Assembly (NCBI RefSeq): GCF_004000805.1
Contig: NZ_BILY01000009.1
Coordinates: forward strand, 62,001-126,000
Direction: 5' to 3'
DNA from: Paenibacillus glycanilyticus NBRC 16618
GTDB lineage: Bacteria; Bacillota; Bacilli; Paenibacillales; Paenibacillaceae
Length of the DNA: 64,000 bases
Position numbers and translations under genes: made by a program
Shown here: positions 33,958 through 43,218 of the stretch, one piece after another
Layout of the letters: the number at the start of each line of letters is the position of its first letter
Position numbering within the stretch: position 1 is the first letter of the stretch
Notes under the pieces: generated by a model
The model's database searches: none
Seen by the model: the letters and a program-made list of their open reading frames with translations, nothing else
What the model was told of the DNA's origin: nothing

Positions 33958-35856
33958 ATGATTATGAACAAGCTGTATCTTAATTGGCTTCGTCATCAAG
34001 TAATCCGTACTAAAATTATCGCCATTTATATTCCGCTCATAATCATACCATTACTAGTGCTCGGATTTTTATCAAACCGTATCTATTCGGATGCTATTGT
34101 AGAGAAGACTATTGGCAATGTCACCGATAGTTCCTCACTAATAATCACGCGCATCAATGGTATTTTGACTAATGCTGAGAGCTGTGCAAACATTTTGACA
34201 ATCAATTTGAATCGAGTCATTCAGGATTATCAAAAAAACGAACCTAACAGCGAATATAACAGTGAATATGACAGTGAATATGACAGTGAACATAACGGCG
34301 AGCGGAGTCTCGAGTTATCGACATTAATAACGAATCAGCTTAGCTTCGCTCTCCTAGTATTTCCGGATGTAGAGAGTGCTGCGTTTATTGATAACAATGG
34401 AAATATTTATGGAACCTCCTCTGCCATTGAACAAAGCTCAACGGTGGGAAACATTTTAGAGATGCCTATAATTAAAAAAATCGAAAATACAAGTGGTCAG
34501 AATATCTGGTTTCCTATGGAACGTCGGGACTTTTTAACTCTCAATAATTCGGATCCTGTCCTTACTGTCGGAAAAAGAGTTAACAACATATACACGGGTC
34601 AAGAACTTGGCCGATTGGTACTGAATGTCAAAGAGAGCGCACTGTCGTCCATCTTTAAGCGTATCGGAAAAGATGCTGACAGCACTTACTTTCTTGCGGA
34701 TCAAACTGGAACTATCGTATCTTCTGCCGATCATAGCCAGCTACTGCATTCTATTGAAGATCCCTCTTTGCGTGCTTGGATCAACAGGACTGAGAACGGT
34801 TCAGTCGTCGATCGTTTTCAAGGAAACAAACAACTCGTAATTAGTTCAAAGGTGGATAATTTCGGGTGGAAATTAATTTCGATAGAACCTTTTGAGAAGT
34901 TGACTGCCGATAGCCGAAAAATTACAACGATAATTGCAATTATTGGTTTGTTTTGCTTTCTATTTGCTTTAATGGGCGCGGGTATTTTGAATCGCTTAAT
35001 AGCAAGGCCGATTGTGTTACTGACCAAGAATATGAAGCTCGTTAAGGAGGGAAATCTTAGTCTTAGGCTGTCTGTTCGTACAAATGATGAGCTGGGCTTA
35101 TTGGCCTCCGGTTTTAATACAATGATCGAACGGATTAATCAGCTTCTAGATAATGTTCGTTTTGAGCAAAAGAAGAAACGTGAATACGAGCTTGCCCTTA
35201 TTCAATCTCAGATCAAACCCCATTTCCTATACAATACACTTGATGTTATCTATGCTCTCTCGGAGATTGGACGCATCAAGGATGTTCAGCGTACTACAAA
35301 GTCACTGGCTGATTACTATCGAATTATGTTGAGTAAGGGAAGAGAAGAAATCATACTACAGGACGAGCTTCAAGGCATACGCGATTACCTTGCCATTCAG
35401 CGAATCAGGTATGCTGATGTGTTTGATTACCACATTGATGTTCAACCAGAAGCATTAAAATGTACGGTTCTCAAACTGATACTTCAGCCATTGGTTGAAA
35501 ATGCGATATACCATGGACTCAAAACAAAAGGTGAATTTGGACATCTTTCGGTAACTGGAGGATGCCAAGGAGATGAGCTCGTTCTTATAGTTAGGGATGA
35601 CGGAGTTGGAATCCCTGCTGCTAGAATCGCATCTCTCCTTCAGGATGAAATGGTTCAGGGCATTGATTCGTCTTTTTCCAATTCAGAAGCAGAAAGCGGT
35701 GGAAGCTCGTTTGGGTTACGTAGTGTGAACAGCCGCATCAAGTTGTATTTCGGCGATAGTTATGGCCTTACAATTAAGAGTAAGCAGGCCCAAGGGACGG
35801 AAATCATTGTACGATTACCGAATAGTTATGCGGGACAGCAAAGGGAACAAGACTAA
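33958..35856 (+). CDS. YesM-type sensor histidine kinase (island 2)
   Basis: A 632-residue kinase: first membrane helix (about 22-42), extracytoplasmic sensor of about 280 residues, second helix near 325, HAMP region (LIARPIVLLTKNMKLVKEGNLSLRL), the motif SQIKPHFLYNTLDVIYALSE with the phospho-histidine near 422, and an ATPase domain (LVENAIYHGL, VRDDGVGIP). Residues about 97-115 are an in-frame tandem repeat of the NSEY/DSEY type encoded by 12-base units, inside the sensor. The response regulator, binding protein and permeases follow, so it probably senses that importer's ligand. AAAGGAT lies 12 bases before the ATG, rather far. Confidence 0.92.
   Translation: MIMNKLYLNWLRHQVIRTKIIAIYIPLIIIPLLVLGFLSNRIYSDAIVEKTIGNVTDSSSLIITRINGILTNAESCANILTINLNRVIQDYQKNEPNSEYNSEYDSEYDSEHNGERSLELSTLITNQLSFALLVFPDVESAAFIDNNGNIYGTSSAIEQSSTVGNILEMPIIKKIENTSGQNIWFPMERRDFLTLNNSDPVLTVGKRVNNIYTGQELGRLVLNVKESALSSIFKRIGKDADSTYFLADQTGTIVSSADHSQLLHSIEDPSLRAWINRTENGSVVDRFQGNKQLVISSKVDNFGWKLISIEPFEKLTADSRKITTIIAIIGLFCFLFALMGAGILNRLIARPIVLLTKNMKLVKEGNLSLRLSVRTNDELGLLASGFNTMIERINQLLDNVRFEQKKKREYELALIQSQIKPHFLYNTLDVIYALSEIGRIKDVQRTTKSLADYYRIMLSKGREEIILQDELQGIRDYLAIQRIRYADVFDYHIDVQPEALKCTVLKLILQPLVENAIYHGLKTKGEFGHLSVTGGCQGDELVLIVRDDGVGIPAARIASLLQDEMVQGIDSSFSNSEAESGGSSFGLRSVNSRIKLYFGDSYGLTIKSKQAQGTEIIVRLPNSYAGQQREQD
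34246..34302 (+). repeat. 12-base tandem repeat inside the sensor kinase
   Basis: Units AACAGCGAATAT, AACAGTGAATAT, GACAGTGAATAT, GACAGTGAACAT and a partial AACGGCGAG run head to tail, giving about 4.75 copies that encode Asn/Asp-Ser-Glu-Tyr units. Because the unit is four codons, copy-number change would lengthen or shorten the sensor domain without shifting frame. Confidence 0.9.
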
Positions 35857-35899
35857 AATATAAATGAAGCTGAACAACGAGATAAAGGAGTCTAGGGAC

Positions 35900-37546
35900 A
35901 TGCTTCAAGTATTAATAGCAGATGATGAATGGATATTCCGTGAGTATCTTAAAACAGTGTTTGACTGGGAATTATATGGTTTTCGGATTAGTGGAGAAGC
36001 AAAAAATGGGGTAGAAGCTTTGGAGCTGGTTAAAGCTACACCGCCAGATATTGCGCTTGTGGATATTACAATGCCATTTATGGATGGATTAGAATTAGCC
36101 GAACGTTTGAGGATAGACCATCCTCATGTAAGTATTGTTCTAATTACAGGGCATAACGAGTTCGATTATGCACGGCGAGCAGTAAAGATAGGAGTAGAGG
36201 ATTATATCCTGAAACCATTTTCCAAAGATGAGTTGATGTTAACTTTACTCAAACTGCAGGAAAAGCATTCGAAGCAGCGGGAAGAACAGTTAACACTCCA
36301 GCAACATATGACGCTTATGCGTGAAAGCTTACTGCTTCGTCTTATTACCGGAGAACTTGCGGAGCGAGAAGACTCACTGAAAAAACTGCTGGCTTCCTAC
36401 CAGTTGAGGCTTGAAGCACCTGCCTATGCAGTTGCATGTATTGAAATCGACGACATGGATCGTAAATGGAGCGAGGTCAGCGAGCGTCTGCTCTGGAAAT
36501 ATGCGGTAACAAATATTCTCGTAGAGGCTATGGAGGAATCTGGAGGCAATCCTGTCATTTTTAATGGCCCGGAGGGAAGAATTGTATGCCTTTACGGCCA
36601 GTCCGAAGAGCACGGAATAAGATTAGATGCAAATGCACAAGATCAGCGAGCCTCGGGAGAAACTGCTATCTCTCTTCGTCGATTGGAGCCGTTCGAAAAG
36701 CTATGTTTGCTAATAAAACGGTATCTGCACTTTACGATTACAATAGGAATAGGCAATTTGTATGATCATGTCGATGGTATTCGCAACTCCTATGATGAGG
36801 CGTTAATTGCGTTACAGAACAAATTCATTCTTGGCAACGATCGTGTCATTGAATATGGGCAACATGTTTCCGGAGGGAGCAACACTCGCTATCCCCCAGA
36901 AATAGGTGAAGAACTGCAGAGGCTGCTTCGAGCACAAGAAGATGAACAAATGAATGAGAAGCTAGGCGAGTTATTTCAATACATTCGTGATGAAAAGTTA
37001 ACGATTGATTATACCTATGTAATCTGCATGAACTTGGTTTCGATTTGTCTGGGGTACGTGACGGAAGCGGGCCATCCCATTGAGGACTGCTTTGGTGAAC
37101 ATTTCTTTCCTTACAGCGAAATTCGCCAACTTGCCTCTATTGACGAGGCAGAGCGATGGATGATGTCTTTGTATAAGAAATCAGTAGAATATACGCGACG
37201 TTATAAAAAAACGAGATCCTCTATTATTGCTCAATCTGCCAAAGCCTTCATAGAAGGGAAGTACGGCGATCCTGAGCTTGGTGTTGATATGGTGGCGCAG
37301 CATGCTTACATTAATGCTAGCTATTTGCGGGCAGTCTTCAAGAAAGAAATTGGAATGACGGTTACGGATTATATTACGTATACTCGGATGAACAAGGCCA
37401 AGGAGCTGCTTAGCGGCGGCAACCGTAAGCTTGCTGACATCGCAGAGACGATTGGCTATAATGACGGGAGTTATTTCAGTAAGAGCTTCAAAAAGTTTTT
37501 TGGCTTTACACCAAAAGAATATGAGAACCAAGCGAAAATGAAATAA
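35900..37546 (+). CDS. YesN-type response regulator with AraC DNA-binding domain (island 2)
   Basis: A 548-residue regulator. The receiver (1-120) has LIADDEW at the start, the phospho-acceptor aspartate in IALVDITMPFMDG near 54, and the lysine in YILKPFS. The C-terminal AraC domain has MVAQHAYINASYLRAVFKKEIGMTVTDYI and IAETIGYNDGSYFSKSFKKFFGFTPKEYEN. ATG 35900 is chosen because AAAGGAG ends 9 bases before it and MLQVLIADDEW is the usual beginning; the in-frame ATG 35864 lacks a site. It is downstream of its kinase gene and upstream of the binding-protein gene. Confidence 0.93.
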   Translation: MLQVLIADDEWIFREYLKTVFDWELYGFRISGEAKNGVEALELVKATPPDIALVDITMPFMDGLELAERLRIDHPHVSIVLITGHNEFDYARRAVKIGVEDYILKPFSKDELMLTLLKLQEKHSKQREEQLTLQQHMTLMRESLLLRLITGELAEREDSLKKLLASYQLRLEAPAYAVACIEIDDMDRKWSEVSERLLWKYAVTNILVEAMEESGGNPVIFNGPEGRIVCLYGQSEEHGIRLDANAQDQRASGETAISLRRLEPFEKLCLLIKRYLHFTITIGIGNLYDHVDGIRNSYDEALIALQNKFILGNDRVIEYGQHVSGGSNTRYPPEIGEELQRLLRAQEDEQMNEKLGELFQYIRDEKLTIDYTYVICMNLVSICLGYVTEAGHPIEDCFGEHFFPYSEIRQLASIDEAERWMMSLYKKSVEYTRRYKKTRSSIIAQSAKAFIEGKYGDPELGVDMVAQHAYINASYLRAVFKKEIGMTVTDYITYTRMNKAKELLSGGNRKLADIAETIGYNDGSYFSKSFKKFFGFTPKEYENQAKMK

Positions 37547-37657
37547 ACGATGCGCGGATAGTACAAAACGCCATCGTTTTTTCCATTATCGGGCTGTTAT
37601 TTGCATCTTATAATAAAAATCATAACTCACGTAAGTATGAAGGGGAGGATATTCATT

Positions 37658-38989
37658 ATGAAAAAGTGGGCGCTTGCACTAATTGCCGCGACTATGGTAA
37701 TGAGTTTAGCCGCGTGCGGAAGCAATAACAAAGACAGCAGTGCGGCAAATTCAGGTGAAAAAGCCACAGAGGGAACCTCGGATAATGGAAAAGGCAGTAG
37801 TGCAGAACCAGTCAAGCTTCGCATTTACGCGCAGTACTCAGATGAGGATACTAAGGGACCTTACGACTATGCAGTCGCCGAGTTGAAGAAAGAGATGCCT
37901 AATGTGGAGCTTGATTTGGACATTCAAGCCCAGGATGACGGACAAAAGCTGAAGACTTATGCGGCGACAGGGAATTTGCCAGATATTTTTCAAGTGGGAT
38001 TGGATTTAATTAATACATTCAAGAAATCAAATAACATTTTGCAACTTGACAGTTACGTAGAGCAGTTAGGTTTTAAGGACAAGGTATTGCCAAGTGCAAT
38101 GAATACACTCGTCACGGATGATGGTCACACCTATGCTTTCCAGTATGCCGGCAATGAAGTTGCTATGTTGTTCTACAATAAAGAGATTTTCGAGAAAAAT
38201 AACGTGAAAGTGCCAACGACTTATGACGAGATGATGGCCGCTGTCAAAACCTTTAATGCAAATGGGATAACGCCAATGGCCTTATTTGCTAAAGAGAAAT
38301 GGCCTACTGTTGCTCTCTTTGATATGTTTGCTTCTCGATCGGATGCAGCTGGCATTACTAAACTGGACAAAGGTGAAGCCAAAGCAAGCGATCCGGCATT
38401 CAAACAAGCAGCGGAAGAGATCGTAAAGCTTGTTAAAGCAGGTATGCTTCCAAAAGGCGCTACAAATCTTAACTACGACCAGGCTGCTGCTTTGTTCCAT
38501 GAAGGGAAAGCGGCTATGTTTTTGAATGGCCAATGGGAGATCGCGGCTTCCACGGAAGCGCTTGGTGAGAAACTTGGTTTTATGTACGTACCTGCTCCGG
38601 ATGCTGCAACCTATGAGAATGCAAAGCTGACTTTTAGCGGCGGCGGCGGTCCGGGAGGATATGCAGTAAACCCCTCTAGCAAAAATGTAGAACTGGCGGC
38701 AAAAGTCGCTGCATTTATGGCTGAGAAATACGCAGAATTCAAGTTCACCCAAAAAGGAACTCCAATGGTAGCGCTTAAGGTTGACAAGCCAATCATTAAT
38801 AAGTTCCCGCCGGTAATGGAACAATTGGCTGCCGATATTCCAAGCATGAAAACGACATCCTTTTCATGGGGTCTAAGCAATCCGAAATTCAAAGCTGCCA
38901 TCGAGGACGCTTCACAAAGCTTAATGACAGGTACCTATTCAGCGGATGACTTCATCAGCGATATCAGTAGCGCGATACCTTCTAAGTAA
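37658..38989 (+). CDS. Extracellular solute-binding lipoprotein, family 1 (island 2 importer)
   Basis: A 443-residue sugar-binding lipoprotein. The signal peptide ends in LAAC with the lipidated cysteine near residue 20; a Ser/Asn/Gly-rich linker precedes the maltose-binding-protein-like fold (LRIYAQYSDEDTKGPYDYAVAELKKEMPNVELDLDI, NLPDIFQVG, FMYVPAPD). The length is that of the common family 1 and clearly shorter than the LplA-type protein at 24182, so the two importers belong to different subgroups. AGGGGAGGA precedes ATG 37658; the in-frame start at 37601 is not supported. A terminator separates it from the permeases. Confidence 0.93.
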   Translation: MKKWALALIAATMVMSLAACGSNNKDSSAANSGEKATEGTSDNGKGSSAEPVKLRIYAQYSDEDTKGPYDYAVAELKKEMPNVELDLDIQAQDDGQKLKTYAATGNLPDIFQVGLDLINTFKKSNNILQLDSYVEQLGFKDKVLPSAMNTLVTDDGHTYAFQYAGNEVAMLFYNKEIFEKNNVKVPTTYDEMMAAVKTFNANGITPMALFAKEKWPTVALFDMFASRSDAAGITKLDKGEAKASDPAFKQAAEEIVKLVKAGMLPKGATNLNYDQAAALFHEGKAAMFLNGQWEIAASTEALGEKLGFMYVPAPDAATYENAKLTFSGGGGPGGYAVNPSSKNVELAAKVAAFMAEKYAEFKFTQKGTPMVALKVDKPIINKFPPVMEQLAADIPSMKTTSFSWGLSNPKFKAAIEDASQSLMTGTYSADDFISDISSAIPSK

Positions 38990-39014
38990 CAATAGAAAGA
39001 ATTGCGAGTAACGG

Positions 39015-39051
39015 AAAACCCATGCCGATTCGTAAGGGTGTGGGTTTTTTC
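39015..39051 (+). terminator. Terminator between the binding-protein and permease genes
   Basis: AAACCCATGCC pairs with GGTGTGGGTTT around a 9-10 base loop, followed by TTT. Placed between binding protein and permeases it would keep the binding protein in excess, as in many sugar importers. Confidence 0.8.
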
Positions 39052-39112
39052 TTTTATAAGTAATGATTAAGACTGTAAATGGTGTTTTTCAACATAAGAA
39101 GGAAGTGAAAAC

Positions 39113-39994
39113 ATGCGAAAATACTTGGGGAACAAGACGGCAATACTTCTTTTTATTTTGCCAGCCCTACTTCTATATACAGTTGTTGTATTTTATCCAG
39201 TCGTACAGGTTTTTTATAGAAGCTTTTTCGACTGGGATGGTTTGTCCGAAGCGAGTTTTATTTATTTCGATAACTATATAAGACTGTTTCACGATCATAT
39301 TTTCTATACTTCTTTATATAACAGCGCCGTGTTCGCAGTCATTATTGCGATCGTTCAGATTACAATCGGTACGATGCTCGCGTTTGCAGTTGCCGAAGTG
39401 GCTATGCGCGGAAGGAAGTTCGTTCGCATCACGGTATTCATCCCAGTTGTCCTTTCCATTACAGTAGTCTGTCAATTATGGCTAGCCATGTATAACGGTG
39501 AATATGGTCTCATAAATAAATTGTTTGAAATGCTTGGACTTCACTATCGACAAGATTGGCTGTCCAATAAAAATACGGCAATCTTTGCATTGGCAGCGGT
39601 TAATGCTTGGCAGTACATGGGATATCATTTCGCTTTGTTGCTGGCAGGTGTTAAATCCATTCCTGAGAGTTATATGGAAGCGGCCCGTATTGATGGAGCA
39701 AGTAAGATGAAGGCACATCTGAGCATTACGATGCCTCTTCTAGGTGAAACGTATAAATTCTGCTTAATATTAGCATTTACTGGTGGCTTAAATGCTTTCG
39801 CCAATATGTATATTATGACAAGCGGAGGGCCGGGGACGACAACGTACACACTTACTTATATGATGTTTCGTTCAGCATTCCGAGTTGGTGAATTCGGTTA
39901 CGGTAGTGCATCGGCGGCATTTCTAGTCATTGAATGTCTGGTGGTTACACTTATTATAAATAAGCTTATTGCGCGTGATCCCATTGTCTACTAG
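39113..39994 (+). CDS. CUT1 ABC transporter permease, MalF/UgpA type (island 2)
   Basis: A 293-residue permease with six predicted helices and the EAA loop EAARIDGASKMKAHLSITMPLLGE near residue 187. The start LLFILPALLLYTVVVFYPVVQVFYRSFFDWDGLS is typical of the family. GAAGGAAG precedes the ATG. No ATPase gene lies nearby, so a shared MsmX-like ATPase is expected. Confidence 0.94.
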   Translation: MRKYLGNKTAILLFILPALLLYTVVVFYPVVQVFYRSFFDWDGLSEASFIYFDNYIRLFHDHIFYTSLYNSAVFAVIIAIVQITIGTMLAFAVAEVAMRGRKFVRITVFIPVVLSITVVCQLWLAMYNGEYGLINKLFEMLGLHYRQDWLSNKNTAIFALAAVNAWQYMGYHFALLLAGVKSIPESYMEAARIDGASKMKAHLSITMPLLGETYKFCLILAFTGGLNAFANMYIMTSGGPGTTTYTLTYMMFRSAFRVGEFGYGSASAAFLVIECLVVTLIINKLIARDPIVY

Positions 39995-40011
39995 GAAAGG
40001 AGCCGACATCC

Positions 40012-40842
40012 ATGAAGCTTAGAATGAAACACCCCCTAACTAATGTATTAATCTGGCTGTATGCGTTGCTTTCCATCTATCCGTTATTTTGGATGATTTC
40101 GTATTCGCTAAAAAACAATAATGAAATATTCGTTACCAATCCTTTTGGATTTCCATTGCACCCTCGTTTTGAAAATTACAAGACCGCGTGGACCAGCTTT
40201 AATGTACCTCAATATTTCATGAACAGTGTGATCGTCTCCGTAGTAACAGTCGTATTTAGCTTAAGCATGGCCGTTCTGTTTGCCTATGCAGTCGCCCGAA
40301 TGAGATGGCGGTTCAGTGGTGCGGCGCGTACGTACATGACTATAGGTATGTTCGTGCCTGTGCAAGTCATTATGATTCCGCTTGCGATTCTAATGCGAGA
40401 CTTTCATTTAGCCAATTCCTATTTGACACTAATCGTTCCGTATATTGCTTTCAATCTATCGTTTGCTACACTCGTATTTTATGGGTTCTTTAGAGGAGTG
40501 CCAGTTGATTTGGAAGAAGCGGCCTGCATTGACGGTGCGTCAATATACCGTACTTTTTTCAGCGTAATGTTGCCGATTATTCGCCCGTCTATCGCTACCA
40601 TGATCATCTTCGTTTTTCTTGCGGCGTGGAACGAATTTCCTATTGCGATGATGCTGATTTCGAAGGAGTCACTAAAAACGCTTCCGCTTGGCTTATTGTT
40701 TTTTCAAGGACAATTTACTACAGACTGGGGCGCAATGGGAGCGGCAATGACAATAGCTAGCTTGCCCACACTATTGCTTTATATACTATTTAGCGAGCAG
40801 GTTGAGAATGCATTGACAGTTGGATCAGCTGTTAAAGGATGA
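40012..40842 (+). CDS. CUT1 ABC transporter permease, MalG/UgpE type (island 2)
   Basis: A 276-residue permease with six helices and the EAA loop EEAACIDGASIYRTFFSVMLPIIRP near residue 165. The beginning YALLSIYPLFWMISYSLKNNNEIF and the C-terminal SEQVENALTVGSAVKG are family hallmarks. AGGAAAGGAG lies 8-10 bases before the ATG and 17 bases separate it from its partner permease. Confidence 0.94.
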   Translation: MKLRMKHPLTNVLIWLYALLSIYPLFWMISYSLKNNNEIFVTNPFGFPLHPRFENYKTAWTSFNVPQYFMNSVIVSVVTVVFSLSMAVLFAYAVARMRWRFSGAARTYMTIGMFVPVQVIMIPLAILMRDFHLANSYLTLIVPYIAFNLSFATLVFYGFFRGVPVDLEEAACIDGASIYRTFFSVMLPIIRPSIATMIIFVFLAAWNEFPIAMMLISKESLKTLPLGLLFFQGQFTTDWGAMGAAMTIASLPTLLLYILFSEQVENALTVGSAVKG

Positions 40843-40874
40843 TGAGATTGTTGAATCGGTCGATAATACGGAAG

Positions 40875-40900
40875 CGGTAGCCCCTAGGGGCTACCGTTTT
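40875..40900 (+). terminator. Terminator after the island 2 importer
   Basis: CGGTAGCCCC and GGGGCTACCG pair perfectly around TA, followed by TTTT. Confidence 0.92.
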
Positions 40901-40967
40901 CTTATAAAAACCTGGTGCATTGGTTTATAAGTAATTACATGGGATTCTAAAAGGGGATTTGTATAAA

Positions 40968-41243
40968 ATGAATGCTATGGCTATAACAAGAGAATCAGGT
41001 CACGAGAGTATTGAAGAACAGAGACTTAGAATCATGGCTTTTGCGAGTTTCCTAGGTATTCATATAACTGATTGGCATCTGCTTACTGAAGATAATTATG
41101 GTGATATTTACGAGAATTTATCAAAAATAACTGCGGTAATCGTAACTAACTTATCTTTAATATCAAAAGAAATAGCAACACTTGATGAGTTTAAAATGAT
41201 TCTACATTATAACAGTGTTAAATTAATATCAATGTATAGCTAA
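40968..41243 (+). CDS. Small protein resembling the N-terminal part of a serine recombinase
   Basis: A 91-residue protein with AAGGGGAT 9 bases before ATG 40968. The pattern TRESGHESIEEQRLRIMAFASFLGIHI, then LTEDNYGDIYENLSKITAVIVTNLSLISKEIATLDEFKMILHYNSVKLISM follows the layout of resolvase N-terminal domains (R-x-S..QS.EEQR, a D/E-rich turn, the LSRLSR helix, KLISM strand). The arginines of the usual LSRLSR segment are replaced (LSLISK) and there is no DNA-binding domain, so it cannot be an active recombinase by itself. It could be a domesticated or decayed relative. It stands between two terminators as a single gene. Confidence 0.6.
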   Translation: MNAMAITRESGHESIEEQRLRIMAFASFLGIHITDWHLLTEDNYGDIYENLSKITAVIVTNLSLISKEIATLDEFKMILHYNSVKLISMYS

Positions 41244-41269
41244 GATACTTCTAATAGTATAAAGTGGCA

Positions 41270-41304
41270 AACCGAACGGCTGATAAAACTGTTCGGTTTC
41301 TTTA
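41270..41304 (+). terminator. Terminator after the resolvase-like small gene
   Basis: AAACCGAAC (41270-41278) pairs with GTTCGGTTT (41292-41300), followed by CTTT. The region onward to 41538 holds no gene that I can support. Confidence 0.8.
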
Positions 41305-41538
41305 ATACATCGAGCTATAATTTTTTTTATAGGAAGATGACTATTTCATTATTTGTTTATGGATGATAACGGGTGTAACATAATACTCGTCTTTAACGGC
41401 CATAAGTAAATGTGGATGAACCGGTCATCCCTCCACATGATTAATGAGGATATGTATGAATGCCGCGTGGCAAGGCGATATTAGGTCGGAAATCACCTTT
41501 TTTTATTATTTTTATTATTAGATACCAGGAGGAAATTC

Positions 41539-42201
41539 ATGATGACGAAACATATTTTGATGGTTGTTACAACCGCAGACAAAATGAATGACGATAAAGA
41601 TACGGGTCTGTGGCTGTCCGAGTTTGGCGAAGCTTATCTTGAGTTTATGAATAAAGGCTATGAAGTTACGGTAGCAAGCCCTCTTGGCGGACAGGCGCCT
41701 ATCGACGACCGTAGCTTGAATGGGGTATCCCAAGAGATGCTGGGCACGGCGAACTATTTGAAGGATACGGTCCGTCTGGACCAAGTTCAGGAAATTAGTA
41801 AGTATGACGCCATCTTTTTGCCGGGCGGACACGGAACCATGTTTGACCTGCCTGACAACATGCTTCTACAATTTATGATCCGTAGCCTGTATGAATCGGG
41901 TAAAATCGTAGCGGCTGTATGCCATGGCCCCGCTGGCCTTGTCGGTGTTACTCTGTCGGACGGCTCTGCTCTGGTAGCCGGAAAAACGGTTGCCGCTTTT
42001 ACCGATGAAGAAGAAAGAGAAACGACGCTGGATCCATACATGCCGTTCCTGTTGGAAAGCCGGCTGCGGGAGCTCGGCGCGAATGTAGTGACAGCACCGA
42101 ATTGGAGCAATAACGTGCAAATAGATGGGAATCTGATTACCGGGCAGAACCCTCAATCGACGGAGAGTGTTGCTAAAGAAGTCATCCGACATTTGGGTTA
42201 A
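41539..42201 (+). CDS. DJ-1/PfpI family protein (Hsp31/glyoxalase III-like)
   Basis: A 220-residue class I glutamine-amidotransferase-like protein. The nucleophile elbow is AAVCHGPAGL with the cysteine near residue 130, preceded by YDAIFLPGGHGTMFDL, the G-G-H-G turn with the acidic partner region. This subgroup includes Hsp31-type proteins reported to act on methylglyoxal or protect proteins from carbonyl damage. AGGAGGA lies 7 bases before the ATG. It opens a tight five-gene operon with a quinone reductase, an iron alcohol dehydrogenase, an ABM protein and a LysR regulator, which supports a reactive-carbonyl role. Confidence 0.88.
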   Translation: MMTKHILMVVTTADKMNDDKDTGLWLSEFGEAYLEFMNKGYEVTVASPLGGQAPIDDRSLNGVSQEMLGTANYLKDTVRLDQVQEISKYDAIFLPGGHGTMFDLPDNMLLQFMIRSLYESGKIVAAVCHGPAGLVGVTLSDGSALVAGKTVAAFTDEEERETTLDPYMPFLLESRLRELGANVVTAPNWSNNVQIDGNLITGQNPQSTESVAKEVIRHLG

Positions 42202-42225
42202 GAGTTACAGAGAGGAGAACAGGAC

Positions 42226-43185
42226 ATGAAAGCTTTACTGCTGCACGGTAAAAATCAGTGGATTCCGTTGCCATCAGCTGGAAAAGGGGAAATCGTCGTG
42301 GAGGTCCATGCGGCCGGGTTAAACCCGGTCGATTACAAAACCGCGGCAGGAGGCAACCCGAACTGGAGTTATCCTCATATATTAGGGCTTGATGCGGCGG
42401 GTATCATCCATGAAATCGGGGAAGGCGTAACAGGTTGGAATAAAGGCGATAGGGTCGTTTATCATGGGGATCTCAACAAAAAAGGTGCTTATGCCGAATA
42501 TGCTGTGACTACAGCACATACCGTCTCCCGGATTCCAGAAGGGGTCTCCTTTGAGGAAGCTGCTGCGCTGCCTACGGCCGGGTACACGGCTTACCAGGTG
42601 CTGCATCGAAAGCTGCCATTGCAGGTCATCCGCACTATTCTTATTCATGCAGGGGCTGGCGGGGTCGGAGGATTTGCGATTCAGCTTGCGAAGCTGGCCG
42701 GATTAACAGTGTTGTCTACAGCATCCGCGCGAAATTTTGAAGCCGTTAAGGCTTTAGGCGCGGACCATGTAATTGATTATCAAACAGAAAATGTATATGA
42801 CAGGGTTATGGAGCTGACCCGGGGACGCGGAGTGGATGCGGTTGTGGATCCGGTCGGCAGAGATAATGCAACCGCCTCACTGGACTTGATTGCATATAAC
42901 GGGCATATAGCCCACATAGCCGGTACCCCGGATTATACTCGAATCAAACCATTTACGAAGACCATTTCCTATCATGAAATTGCATTGAATGCAGCCCATC
43001 ATCATAATGATCCTATTTCGGAAACCGATCTGGCAGTAATCGGTCATGAAATGCTCTCTTTGCTAGAACAGAAGAAGCTTTCGCCAATGCTATCCAGAAT
43101 CATATCCCTGGAAGAAGTGCCTCAAGCACTGGCCGCCTTATCAGAGAGGCATGTGCAAGGGAAAATCGTAACAAAACTAAAATAA
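42226..43185 (+). CDS. Zinc-independent quinone oxidoreductase/MDR family dehydrogenase
   Basis: A 319-residue medium-chain dehydrogenase/reductase. The GroES-like half has AAGLNPVDYKTAAG, in which the zinc-ligand cysteine is absent, and GLDAAGIIHEIGEGVTGWNKGDRVVY; the Rossmann half has ILIHAGAGGVGGFAIQLAKLAG, the AGAGGVG NADPH motif. This places it with QOR-type NADPH:quinone or enone reductases. AGAGGAG precedes the ATG; the gene begins 24 bases after the DJ-1-like gene. Confidence 0.9.
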   Translation: MKALLLHGKNQWIPLPSAGKGEIVVEVHAAGLNPVDYKTAAGGNPNWSYPHILGLDAAGIIHEIGEGVTGWNKGDRVVYHGDLNKKGAYAEYAVTTAHTVSRIPEGVSFEEAAALPTAGYTAYQVLHRKLPLQVIRTILIHAGAGGVGGFAIQLAKLAGLTVLSTASARNFEAVKALGADHVIDYQTENVYDRVMELTRGRGVDAVVDPVGRDNATASLDLIAYNGHIAHIAGTPDYTRIKPFTKTISYHEIALNAAHHHNDPISETDLAVIGHEMLSLLEQKKLSPMLSRIISLEEVPQALAALSERHVQGKIVTKLK

Positions 43186-43218
43186 TAAAGTAACTCGAAA
43201 AGACAGGAAGTGTAAAAC

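Noticed and set aside
34246-34302. Short regular repeats considered as a CRISPR array
   Set aside because: Units are 12 bases, contiguous without spacers and lie within a coding frame.
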